From Streptomyces sp. NBC_01198 (lineage in GTDB: Bacteria; Actinomycetota; Actinomycetes; Streptomycetales; Streptomycetaceae): 64,000 bases of DNA. The DNA lies in contig NZ_CP108568.1 of NCBI RefSeq assembly GCF_036010485.1, positions 3,246,001 through 3,310,000 on the forward strand, given 5' to 3'. A program made the position numbers and the translations under genes. Below, piece by piece: positions 46,907 through 54,494 of this stretch. Position 1 is the stretch's first letter; each line of letters opens with the position of its first letter. Below the pieces are notes generated by a model. The model did not search any database, was not told the origin of the DNA, and saw only the letters and a program-made list of their open reading frames with translations.

Positions 46907-47510
46907 CCGCCTCCGGCGGGAGCAGTGCGGCGAGGCCGGACCAGGCGAAGTTCATCAGCGTGGCCGCGAGGTCCTTGCCGGACAGGCCCGGCGAGGCGGA
47001 CGAGGCCGCCCACCCGGCGAGGGATTCGGCCGCGCCGACCAGCGCGTGGGCGTATCCGGCCACGTCCTGCGAGCCGCAGGCGGCCGCGATCAGCCCGGCG
47101 ACGTAGTCCACGATCTCCGAGCGCAGGCCGGCGACCTCCGCCGCGAAGGGCTCACCGACGGTACGGGCCTGGCTGTAGAGGATCGTCCACCCGTCGGGGT
47201 GGGCCGAGGTGTGCTCGAAGAAGCCGAGCAGGCCGCCCCACAACTGGCGCTCGGGCGTGGCCCCTTCCTCGACGGCGTCCCGCACGGCCTGGGTGAGGGC
47301 CGCCGCCTCGCGCCGGATGCAGGCGGTGAACAGGGCGTCCTTGGAGCTCAGGTAGAGGTACACCAGCGGCTTGCTGACCCCGGCCGCCTCGGCGATCTCG
47401 TCCATGGAGGCGGCCCGGTAGCCGCGCCGGGCGAAGGTGGCCACCGCCGCGTCGAGCATCTGCTGCTCGCGTTCCGCGCGCGGCACCCGCCTGCTGCCGG
47501 CAGCCGCCAT
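46872..47510 (-). CDS. TetR-family transcriptional regulator
   Basis: A 212-residue repressor. The N-terminal helix-turn-helix reads MLDAAVATFARRGYRAASMDEIAEAAGVSKPLVYLYLSSKDALF (landmarks ASMDEIAEAAGVSK and YLYLSSKD). The C-terminal helical ligand domain is divergent. ATG 47510 overlaps the stop of the upstream DUF4229 gene by one base, so the two are coupled. It could control the nearby fatty-acid genes, given the TTAC...GTAA palindromes 4 kb away, but that is inference. Confidence 0.9.
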   Translation of the reverse strand: MAAAGSRRVPRAEREQQMLDAAVATFARRGYRAASMDEIAEAAGVSKPLVYLYLSSKDALFTACIRREAAALTQAVRDAVEEGATPERQLWGGLLGFFEHTSAHPDGWTILYSQARTVGEPFAAEVAGLRSEIVDYVAGLIAAACGSQDVAGYAHALVGAAESLAGWAASSASPGLSGKDLAATLMNFAWSGLAALLPPEAVNPAPPAAPAS

Positions 47511-47827
47511 CAGGCGGTACGCGGGGCGCTGTCCCTCGCGGCTTCGCCGCGCGCGGCGTCGTCGGCGGCGTCTTCCTGCTCGGCGTTGGCCGCCAGGTTC
47601 AGGCGGGTGCGCTCGACCCGCTGCGACACCTGCTGCGCGGCCTGCTCGCGCACGCCGCGCAGCAGGACCCAGCTCAGCGGTGCGGAGACGACGAGGGCCA
47701 GGAGTGCGACCCACAGGTAGTTCGAGTCACCGAGCCCGGCCGGCAGGACGTGCACGCGGACCAGGCCCCAGATGACACCGAAGCTGGCGACGATGAGGCC
47801 GAAGCGCAGGGCGGTGTATCGGAGCAT
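47510..47827 (-). CDS. DUF4229 small membrane protein
   Basis: A 105-residue protein with two transmembrane helices (FGLIVASFGVIWGLVRV and YLWVALLALVVSAPLSWVLL), then a charged cytoplasmic tail with REQAAQQVSQRVERTR. This matches the actinomycete DUF4229 family, which is of unknown function. Start ATG 47827 (MLRYTALRFG). The last base of its frame is shared with the TetR start. Confidence 0.8.
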   Translation of the reverse strand: MLRYTALRFGLIVASFGVIWGLVRVHVLPAGLGDSNYLWVALLALVVSAPLSWVLLRGVREQAAQQVSQRVERTRLNLAANAEQEDAADDAARGEAARDSAPRTA

Positions 47828-47895
47828 GGTCCCAGTGAAGCACGGCCTCACTGGGACTCGACCCCCGCCCCCACACGGGGCGCCCCCCGGACGCG

Positions 47896-47913
47896 CGGGT
47901 CGCCACCGACCCG
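47896..47913. repeat. Hairpin repeat, copy 1
   Basis: CGGGTCG-CCAC-CGACCCG, a perfect 7-bp stem within a longer direct repeat whose second copy is at 48037-48054. Confidence 0.65.
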
Positions 47914-48036
47914 AGGGGGCAGCCCGGTCCGCCCCGGACCACGGCCCGCTGCCCGGCCAAGCCCGCCGTTCCTCTGCCGCAGCGGGCAAGCCATCAGGGG
48001 CGCGGGGAACTGCGCGACCAACCACCCACCGAGGCG

Positions 48037-48054
48037 CGGGTCGCCACCGACCCG
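48037..48054. repeat. Hairpin repeat, copy 2
   Basis: Identical to the hairpin at 47896-47913, 141 bp away in the same orientation. Confidence 0.65.
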
Positions 48055-48224
48055 AAGGGGCTGTTCGGTCCGACCCGGACCACCGGCCGGTGACCGGCTG
48101 AGCGCGCCGCTCCCCGCGCCCCGGGTGGGGCACCCCCTGCGCAGGGGAACCGCACGACCGCCGCGCCCCGCGGATGGGCACCCTCTGCCGCAGAGGGGAC
48201 GTTGGACGTCCGGCCCTGAGGGAG

Positions 48225-48746
48225 TCAGAGGTGGAGGAGGAGGATCACGTCGTCGCGGTCGTCGCCCGGGGAGACCCGGATCGCCGCCGGGACGCGGCCG
48301 ACCTCCTTGTAACCGCAGGCCGAGTAGAACGCGTCGGCGCCCGTGCCGCCGCGGCACGTGAGGCGGATCGCCTCGATCCCGGGGAAGCCGCGGGCGGCCT
48401 GCTCGACCGCGGCCATCAGCGTGCGGCCGTAACCGCGGCCCTGGGAGCCGGGATGGACCATCACCGTGTAGACCCACAGCCAGTGCCGCATGAGCCGGTG
48501 GTCGTTGTACGCCAGGAAGGCCGAGGCCGCGACGCGGCCGTCCTCGTCGCGGCCGACGATCAGCCGCCGCCGCCCCTCGGCCACCGCGGCGAGCGCCCGG
48601 TCGAGGTCGGGCCGGATGTCCTCGGGCGTGACGGGCGGCACGAAGCCGACCGCACCGCCCGCGTTCGACACGTCGGCCCACAGCGCGAGCACCTGCTCGC
48701 GCAACTCCTCGTCGACCAGCGGATCCAGCTCGCACGTAAGGGTCAT
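48225..48746 (-). CDS. GNAT-family N-acetyltransferase
   Basis: A 173-residue acetyl-CoA-dependent acetyltransferase. The acetyl-CoA-binding motif reads VMVHPGSQGRGYGRTLM, with the characteristic strand before it (RHWLWVYTVM) and ADAFYSACGYKEVGR near the end. Substrate unknown. ATG 48746. It is upstream-adjacent to the mqnE stop on the same strand (45 bp), but function offers no link to menaquinone. Confidence 0.88.
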   Translation of the reverse strand: MTLTCELDPLVDEELREQVLALWADVSNAGGAVGFVPPVTPEDIRPDLDRALAAVAEGRRRLIVGRDEDGRVAASAFLAYNDHRLMRHWLWVYTVMVHPGSQGRGYGRTLMAAVEQAARGFPGIEAIRLTCRGGTGADAFYSACGYKEVGRVPAAIRVSPGDDRDDVILLLHL

Positions 48747-48791
48747 GTGAGCAGGGTAATCATTACCGCGGCGCTGTCGCCGTGGTCCGGG

Positions 48792-49955
48792 TCACACCCG
48801 CATCGGCTGCGGCGACTCCCGCCGCGACCCGTCGGGGCCGGGGTACTCGCGGATGATCTCGTAGCGCGTGTTGCGCTCGACCGGGCGGAAGCCGGCGTCC
48901 CGGATGAGGTCCAGGATGTCGTCCCTGGTGAGCTTGTTCGGCGTGCCGTAGTCGTCCGCGTCGTGGGTGATCTTGTACTCCACGACCGAGCCGTCCATGT
49001 CGTCGGCGCCGTGGTTGAGGGCCAGTTGGGCGGTGGACAGCCCGTGCATGACCCAGAAGACCTTCACGTGCGGCACGTTGTCGAAGAGCAGCCGCGAGAC
49101 CGCGAAGGTCTTGAGCGCTTCCGCGCCGGTGGCCATCGTGGTGCGGGCCTGCAGGGTGTTGCGGACCTTGCCGTCCTTCATGTCCACGAAGTCGTGCTGG
49201 TAGCGCAGCGGGATGAAGACCTGGAAGCCGCCGGTCTCGTCCTGCAGTTCGCGCAGCCGCAGCACGTGGTCGACGCGGTGCCTGGGCTCCTCGATGTGGC
49301 CGTAGAGCATGGTGCAGGGGGTCTTGAGGCCCTTGGAGTGCGCGAGCCGGTGGATCCGGGACCAGTCCTCCCAGTGGGTGCGGTGGTCCACGATGTGCTG
49401 GCGCACCTCCCAGTCGAAGATCTCCGCGCCGCCGCCGGTCAGCGACTCCAGGCCGGCGTCGATCAGCTCGTCGAGGATGTCGGAGGCGGACAGGCCGGAG
49501 ATGGTCTCGAAGTGGTGGATCTCGGTGGCGGTGAACGCCTTGAGCGAGACGTCGGGCAGCGCTTCCTTGAGGGCCTTGAGCGAGCGCGGGTAGTAGCGCC
49601 ACGGCAGCGTCGGGTGCAGGCCGTTGACGATGTGCAGCTCGGTGAGGCTGTCGGCCTCCATCGCCTTGGCCAGCCGCACGGCCTCCTCGATCCGCATGGT
49701 GTACGCGTCCTTCTCGCCCGGCTTGCGCTGGAAGGAGCAGTACGCGCACGAGGCGGTGCACACGTTCGTCATGTTCAGGTGGCGGTTGACGTTGAAGTGG
49801 ACCACGTCGCCGTTCTTCTGGGTGCGCACGTGGTGCGCGAGTCCGCCCAGCCAGGCGAGGTCGTCGGACTCGTAGAGGGCGATGCCGTCCTCCCGGGTCA
49901 GCCGCTCGCCGGCGTGGACCTTCTCCTCCAGCTCCCGCTTGAGCCCCGCGTCCAT
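48792..49955 (-). CDS. mqnE: MqnE: aminofutalosine synthase
   Basis: A 387-residue radical SAM enzyme that joins the MqnA product to SAM-derived adenosyl, making aminofutalosine. The cluster ligands are Cys66, Cys70 and Cys73 (CTASCAYC), with HIVNGLHPTLPWRYY and GLESLTGGGAEIFDWEVR as family landmarks. GGAGGAGG precedes ATG 49955. It stands between an Lrp regulator and the GNAT gene. MqnC is its paralogue 11 kb away. Confidence 0.95.
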   Translation of the reverse strand: MDAGLKRELEEKVHAGERLTREDGIALYESDDLAWLGGLAHHVRTQKNGDVVHFNVNRHLNMTNVCTASCAYCSFQRKPGEKDAYTMRIEEAVRLAKAMEADSLTELHIVNGLHPTLPWRYYPRSLKALKEALPDVSLKAFTATEIHHFETISGLSASDILDELIDAGLESLTGGGAEIFDWEVRQHIVDHRTHWEDWSRIHRLAHSKGLKTPCTMLYGHIEEPRHRVDHVLRLRELQDETGGFQVFIPLRYQHDFVDMKDGKVRNTLQARTTMATGAEALKTFAVSRLLFDNVPHVKVFWVMHGLSTAQLALNHGADDMDGSVVEYKITHDADDYGTPNKLTRDDILDLIRDAGFRPVERNTRYEIIREYPGPDGSRRESPQPMRV

Positions 49956-50008
49956 GCGTTCCTCCTCCTGCCGGCTCCCGCCGGGTCATCGGTTTTCCGA
50001 CAGTACGC

Positions 50009-50464
50009 TCAGGCTTCCTCGGGCAGCGCGCCGACCCGGTTCTCCCACTTCGTGGACAGCACGATCGTGGTACGGGTTCGGGCGACGCCCTTCGTGCCGG
50101 ACAGCCGGCGGATGGTGTGTTCGAGGCCGTCGACGTCGCCGACCCTGACCTTGAGCATGTACGAGTCGTCGCCCGCGATGAACCAGCAGTCCTCGATCTC
50201 GTCCAGGTCGCGCAGCCGGCCCGCGACGTCCTCGTGGTCGGCGGCGTCGCTGAGCTGCAGCCCGACCAGGGCGGTCACGCCCAGGCCCAGCGCGGCGGGG
50301 GCGACCGTGGCGCGGTAGCCGGTGATCACGCCGGCCTGTTCGAGACGGTTGATGCGGTCGGTGACGCTGGGGCCCGACAGGCCCACCAGCCGGCCCAGCT
50401 CCGCGTAAGACGCCCGGCCGTTCTCGCGCAACGCCTGGATGAGCTGCCTGTCCACCGCGTCCAT
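50009..50464 (-). CDS. Lrp/AsnC-family transcriptional regulator
   Basis: A 151-residue feast/famine regulator. The N-terminal HTH reads DRQLIQALRENGRASYAELGRLVGLSGPSVTDRINRLEQAGVI (landmarks YAELGRLVGLSGPSV and RINRLEQAGVI). The C-terminal RAM ligand-binding domain follows (DHEDVAGRLRDLDEIEDCWFIAG). ATG 50464 follows GGGAGGG; an ATG 27 bases earlier is a weaker option. It sits between mqnE and mqnM in the same orientation and may respond to an amino acid. Confidence 0.9.
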   Translation of the reverse strand: MDAVDRQLIQALRENGRASYAELGRLVGLSGPSVTDRINRLEQAGVITGYRATVAPAALGLGVTALVGLQLSDAADHEDVAGRLRDLDEIEDCWFIAGDDSYMLKVRVGDVDGLEHTIRRLSGTKGVARTRTTIVLSTKWENRVGALPEEA

Positions 50465-50514
50465 CAGAAGGGACCCTCCCGTTCGTGCCACGACTGCGCT
50501 GTCAGGACACGAAT

Positions 50515-51282
50515 CTAAGGCATGAACGGCCCCGTGCCCTGCGCATCTGTTCGTCCCGGCTCGGTCGCACCCGCCACATGTGCCGCACCCGCCTCATGGG
50601 TCGCGGCGCCCAGCTCGCCCTGCCAGCGCCGGTACAGCTTGTGCGGCACACCCGCCACGTCCAGCACCCGGCCCGCGACGAAGTCCACCAGGTCCTGGAT
50701 GTGCGCCGCGCCGGTGTAGAAAGCGGGCGAGGCGGGCAGGACGACGGCCCCGGCGTCGTCCAGCGCCACCAGGTGACGCAGCGTCTGGCCGCCGAGCGGG
50801 GTCTCGCGGACCGCGACCACCAGCGGCCGCCGCTCCTTGAGCGTGACGCTCGCCGCCCGCTGGAGCAGGTCCTTGGACAGCCCGAGCGCCACCCCGGCCA
50901 CGCACGCTGTGCTGGCCGGCACGATCAGCATGCCCTTGGCGCGGTACGACCCCGAGGACGGTCCGGCGGCCAGGTCGCCGGCCGGCCAGTGGCGTACGCC
51001 CGACAGGTCCGCGGGCGGGTAGCGGTCCGGGGTGCCGTCGGCGCCGCGGGCCAGCAGCCGGGCCAGGTCCTCGCGCCAGTGCGCGTCGCGGAAGGCGGCG
51101 CCGGTCTCGTCGAGCACGGTCAGCCTGGCCGCCCGGCTGACCACCAGGTCGACCTGCTCCCCGGCGTGCAGCAGCGCCCGCAGCACGGCGGCGGCGTACG
51201 GCGTCCCCGAGGCCCCGGACACGCCGACCACCCAGGGATTGCGCGCGCGGCCCTGCGGGGTGCCGTCCGGGTTGTCGTCCAC
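50515..51282 (-). CDS. mqnM: MqnM/UbiX: flavin prenyltransferase
   Basis: A 255-residue UbiX-type enzyme that prenylates FMN to make the cofactor needed by the UbiD-type decarboxylase MqnL. Landmarks are WVVGVSGASGTPYAAAVLRALL (FMN-binding Gly-rich loop), VPASTACVAGVALGLSKDLLQRAA and RRPLVVAVRETPLGGQTLRHL. The GTG at 51282 is a reasonable start, but no good ribosome site is visible; the frame is open further upstream. Its last 35 residues are Ala/Gly/His-rich. Divergent from the rhomboid gene. Confidence 0.9.
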   Translation of the reverse strand: MDDNPDGTPQGRARNPWVVGVSGASGTPYAAAVLRALLHAGEQVDLVVSRAARLTVLDETGAAFRDAHWREDLARLLARGADGTPDRYPPADLSGVRHWPAGDLAAGPSSGSYRAKGMLIVPASTACVAGVALGLSKDLLQRAASVTLKERRPLVVAVRETPLGGQTLRHLVALDDAGAVVLPASPAFYTGAAHIQDLVDFVAGRVLDVAGVPHKLYRRWQGELGAATHEAGAAHVAGATEPGRTDAQGTGPFMP

Positions 51283-51386
51283 GCCGACGAGCGTAACCGG
51301 ACCGGGGCGAAGCCGCCGAAGCGGGAACCGCACACGTGCGACGGGCGTTGTTCAGGGCGGAAGGCACTGGACTCAGGGGGGTTTCG

Positions 51387-52031
51387 GTGGCATACGGACA
51401 GACGGCGCAGCGGGCCGTGAAGCCGCGGGCGGGCATGGTCGGCACGCTGCTCACGCCGTTGCGGGGCGGCGGCCAGGCGGTCGCCGCGGCCGTGCTGATG
51501 GTGGGCTGGCTGGCCCTGTTGTGGATCATCGAGGGCATCAGCGCGCTGAGCGGCCAGCGGCTCGACACCTTCGGGATCACCCCGCGCAAGGGCAGCGAGC
51601 TGCTGGACATCGTGCCGGCCGCCTTCATGCACGTCGGCTTCGCCCATCTGATGTCGAACAGCCTGCCGCTGCTGGTGCTGGGCTTCATCGCCGCGCTGCG
51701 CGGCATCGGCCGCTATCTCGCGGTGGCGCTGACCATCGTGGTCATCAGCGGTCTGGGCGTCTGGCTGATCGCCCCCGCGCACACCACGACGCTGGGCGCG
51801 TCGGGTCTGATATTCGGCCTGTTCGGCTATCTGCTGAGCCGCGGCTTCGTGGACCGGCGGCCGCTGGACGTCGTCGTGGGCCTGATCGTCGGCGTGCTCT
51901 ACGGCTCCATCCTGTGGGGCGTGCTGCCGACCGCCGACGGGGTGTCCTGGCAGGCGCATCTGTTCGGGCTGATCGGCGGCGTGGTCGCGGCGTTCCTCTT
52001 CCGGGAGCGCACGGTCGCGGTGTCCTCCTGA
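51387..52031 (+). CDS. Rhomboid-family intramembrane serine protease
   Basis: A 214-residue polytopic membrane protein with about six helices. The catalytic serine is in TTLGASGLIFGLFGYLL and the histidine in WQAHLFGLIGGVV; the HVGFAHLMSNSLPLLVLG stretch carries the loop His/Asn. Start GTG 51387 with a GGGGGG run five bases upstream; an earlier in-frame start lacks a ribosome site. Rhomboids cleave membrane proteins, but the target here is unknown. Confidence 0.88.
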   Translation: MAYGQTAQRAVKPRAGMVGTLLTPLRGGGQAVAAAVLMVGWLALLWIIEGISALSGQRLDTFGITPRKGSELLDIVPAAFMHVGFAHLMSNSLPLLVLGFIAALRGIGRYLAVALTIVVISGLGVWLIAPAHTTTLGASGLIFGLFGYLLSRGFVDRRPLDVVVGLIVGVLYGSILWGVLPTADGVSWQAHLFGLIGGVVAAFLFRERTVAVSS

Positions 52032-52102
52032 GCCCCGCCCGCTGACCGGCCCGCACCCCCCGCCTGGGCCGCGCCCCGCCCACCGCCGGTCGCCCGGCCG
52101 CC

Positions 52103-52123
52103 CGTTGCCGTGTTCCGGCAACG
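52103..52123 (+). terminator. Terminator behind the rhomboid gene
   Basis: A perfect 8-bp stem CGTTGCCG/CGGCAACG with loop TGTTC, 71 bp past the rhomboid stop. It could instead belong to the leader of the following lipoprotein gene. Confidence 0.5.
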
Positions 52124-52260
52124 CGGGTCACCACAAGTCAGCCGGAAACCCCCGCGGGATCACAGGCTCTTCACAGCTACGCTTCTGCCAACCCCACACC
52201 GACACACCCATCGCCCTTCGCGACCCGGTCGCGACGTCAGAGGAGTTCGTCATCATCACC

Positions 52261-53484
52261 ATGCGCAAGGGTCTCGCCGCCGCCGGAGTGGTCGCGCTGA
52301 TAACCACCGGGGCGGCCGCGTGCGGCAGCGAGGAGCCGGGCACCCCGCAGGGCAAGGTCGACAACGCCTTCACCAAGCTGGGCGAGCAGAAGTCGGTGAC
52401 CGTGGGGCTGGCCTTCGAGGGCACGCCCGCCCAGATCTACGCGGCGCTCAAGGACCAGGACGAATTCAAGCGCGCCGACGCGGACATGCTCGCCGGGCTG
52501 CACGTGTCCACCTCGTTCAGCTCGGACAAGCCGCTGGCCGAGGTCACCGGTGACGACAAGGTCGGCTCCTTCGACCTGGAGCTGGCCGGCGGCGCCAAGG
52601 CCGGCTCCGGCGGCAAGACGCTGCTCGGGGTGCGCTCGGTGGACAAGAAGGTCTACGTCCGGGTGGACGTCAAGGGCCTCGCCGGTCTTGACACCACCGG
52701 CGACGCGGGGCTGTCCGACCTCACCGCCATGCTCGGCTCCGTCGACAGGCTGCCGCCGTCCTTCGGCTCGGTCAAGACCCTCGCCAAGGGCGGCTGGGTG
52801 TCGATCGACCCCAAGGCCTTCGAGGGCTTCGGCAAGTCCCTGGGTGGCGGCCAGGGCTCCGCCGGGTCCGACGACGGCGCCGGCTCCGGGGACTCCCCGC
52901 TGAGCGGGCTCGGGCTGCCCTCCGGCCTGCCGTCGGCGCTGCCGACCGGCCTCGCGCACAAGACCTTCGCCCAACTGCTGGCCCCGCTGCAGAAGTCGCT
53001 GGCCAAGGACGGGGCGGTCACCGACCTGGGCTCGAAGGACGGCGCCGACCATCTCAAGGTCGCGGTGCCGGCCAGGGAGCTCGCCCAGGACCTCAAGGCC
53101 GGCCTCGGTTCGATGACCAAGGAGCTGCCCGGCGACCTGCGGCACAGCCTGGACAACGCGCCGAACAAGACGGTGGCGGTGGATCTCGCGGTCAAGGGCG
53201 GCAAGCTCGACCATGTCAGCGTCGACCTCGCGCAGTTCGACGACTCGATCCACGGCACGCTTCCGCTCGGCCTGTCCGTGCAGGGCGGCGCCGGCCCGGT
53301 CAAGGCGCCTTCCGGCGCCCAGCAGCTCAACCCGCAGGACCTGATGGGCCTGGTGATGTCGCAGCTGGGCGACCTGGGTGGCCTGGGCGGGAAGGCCGGC
53401 AAGCCCGGCGCGGGGACGTCAGGTGCGGCCGGCGCCCCCGACGCCCTCTTCCAGGGCCTGGACATGGACCTCAGCGGCCTGTGA
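52261..53484 (+). CDS. Secreted lipoprotein of unknown function
   Basis: A 407-residue protein. MRKGLAAAGVVALITTGAAAC forms a signal peptide ending in a weak lipobox (AAAC), so Cys21 is probably lipid-modified and the protein sits outside the membrane. The remainder alternates beta-like segments (VGLAFEGTP, VYVRVDVKGLAG) with Gly/Ser/Asp-rich linkers (about 200-230 and 380-400). It has a hint of LppX/LolA-type repeats, i.e. binding of a hydrophobic ligand, but I would not assign it. ATG 52261; a GAGGAG site lies rather far upstream, and no closer start exists. Confidence 0.7.
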   Translation: MRKGLAAAGVVALITTGAAACGSEEPGTPQGKVDNAFTKLGEQKSVTVGLAFEGTPAQIYAALKDQDEFKRADADMLAGLHVSTSFSSDKPLAEVTGDDKVGSFDLELAGGAKAGSGGKTLLGVRSVDKKVYVRVDVKGLAGLDTTGDAGLSDLTAMLGSVDRLPPSFGSVKTLAKGGWVSIDPKAFEGFGKSLGGGQGSAGSDDGAGSGDSPLSGLGLPSGLPSALPTGLAHKTFAQLLAPLQKSLAKDGAVTDLGSKDGADHLKVAVPARELAQDLKAGLGSMTKELPGDLRHSLDNAPNKTVAVDLAVKGGKLDHVSVDLAQFDDSIHGTLPLGLSVQGGAGPVKAPSGAQQLNPQDLMGLVMSQLGDLGGLGGKAGKPGAGTSGAAGAPDALFQGLDMDLSGL

Positions 53485-53491
53485 GCCGGCG

Positions 53492-53528
53492 CCAGGGCTG
53501 AGCCAGGGCTGAGGGCGCCAGGGCTGAG
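53492..53528. repeat. Triplicated CCAGGGCTGAG element
   Basis: CCAGGGCTGAG occurs three times (53492, 53503 and 53518), the first two tandem, just downstream of the lipoprotein stop. Probably replication slippage; no function evident. Confidence 0.6.
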
Positions 53529-53530
53529 CA

Positions 53531-53570
53531 GCCGCCGAGACCGCGCGGGCGTCCGCGCGGCCCCGGCGGC
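53531..53570. terminator. Bidirectional terminator between lipoprotein gene and mqnP
   Basis: Nested stems GCCGCCG/CGGCGGC (outer) and CCGCGCGG/CCGCGCGG (inner, GCGT loop) end directly at the mqnP stop codon, between convergent genes. Confidence 0.65.
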
Positions 53571-54494
53571 TCAGCTGCCGAGACCGCGGGTGAGCAGGTC
53601 GAGCAGCGCGAAGACGAAGAGCGTGATGCCGATGACGCCGTTGACGGTGAAGAAGGCCCGGTTGAGCCGGCCCAGGTCGTGCGGCCGGACGATGGAGTGC
53701 TCGTAGACGAAGGCGGCGGCGACCACCGCGAGGCCCGCCCACCAGAAGCCGCCCGCGTGGGTGGCCAGGCCGTACCAGACCAGCAGCGCCGTGGTGACGG
53801 CGTGGCAGACCCGGGCGCCGTACAGCGCGGCCGGGATGCCGAAGCGGGCCGGCACCGACTTCACACCGTGAGCGCGGTCGGCGGCCACGTCCTGGCAGCC
53901 GAAGATCAGGTCGAAGCCGCCGATCCACACGCCGACCGCGACCCCCAGGATCACCGCGTCCCACGACCAGGACCCGGTCACCGCCAGCCACGCCCCGATC
54001 GGGCCCATCGCCTGCGCGAGCCCGAGGATGGCGTGCGGGAAGTCGGTGAAGCGCTTGCCGTAGGGGTAGACCACCATCGGCACCACCGCGACCGGCGCGA
54101 GCGCCAGGCACAGCGGGTTGAGCAGCGCCGCCGCGCCCAGGAAGACCACCACGGCGATCAGCGCGCCGGTCCACGCGGACCGTACCGACAGGGCGCCGGT
54201 GACCAGCTCACGGGTCGCGGTGCGCGGGTTGCGGGCGTCGATCTCCCGGTCGATGATCCGGTTGCAGGCCATCGCGAAGGTGCGCAGGCCCACCATCGCC
54301 ACGGTGATCAGCAGCAGTTCGCCCCAGTGCACCGAGCCGTCGTCGCGGAACATCGCGGTGAGGGCGGCGATGTAGGCGAAGGGCAGCGCGAAGACCGAGT
54401 GCTCGATCATCACCAGCCGCAGGAAGGCCTTGACCCGGCTGTCGGGGCCCGGCTGCCGGCCGAACAGGTCCGAAGTGGCGGATTCCGCGCTCAC
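53571..54494 (-). CDS. mqnP: MqnP: UbiA-family prenyltransferase of menaquinone synthesis
   Basis: A 307-residue membrane enzyme with about eight helices that attaches the polyprenyl chain to 1,4-dihydroxy-6-naphthoate. The aspartate-rich motif NRIIDREIDARNPRT and the second motif DVAADRAHGVKSVPARFG are those of UbiA enzymes. GTG 54494 overlaps the mqnL stop as GTGA, so the two are coupled. The prenyl donor may come from the synthase at 1.3-2.4 kb. Confidence 0.94.
   Translation of the reverse strand: MSAESATSDLFGRQPGPDSRVKAFLRLVMIEHSVFALPFAYIAALTAMFRDDGSVHWGELLLITVAMVGLRTFAMACNRIIDREIDARNPRTATRELVTGALSVRSAWTGALIAVVVFLGAAALLNPLCLALAPVAVVPMVVYPYGKRFTDFPHAILGLAQAMGPIGAWLAVTGSWSWDAVILGVAVGVWIGGFDLIFGCQDVAADRAHGVKSVPARFGIPAALYGARVCHAVTTALLVWYGLATHAGGFWWAGLAVVAAAFVYEHSIVRPHDLGRLNRAFFTVNGVIGITLFVFALLDLLTRGLGS

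Larger units (their letters stand above)
47828..48224. other. 397-bp non-coding region with scattered Streptomyces-type repeats
   Basis: No convincing gene. It contains two near-identical copies of GCGGGTCGCCACCGACCCG (hairpins at 47896-47913 and 48037-48054) and, between them, the stretch GGGGCGCGGGGAACTGCGCG (from 47999), which I recognise as a repeat scattered in Streptomyces intergenic DNA. Degenerate relatives occur at 31438-31460 and 42225-42255 in this window. Several palindromes also make it a likely terminator zone for the GNAT gene. Confidence 0.6.
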
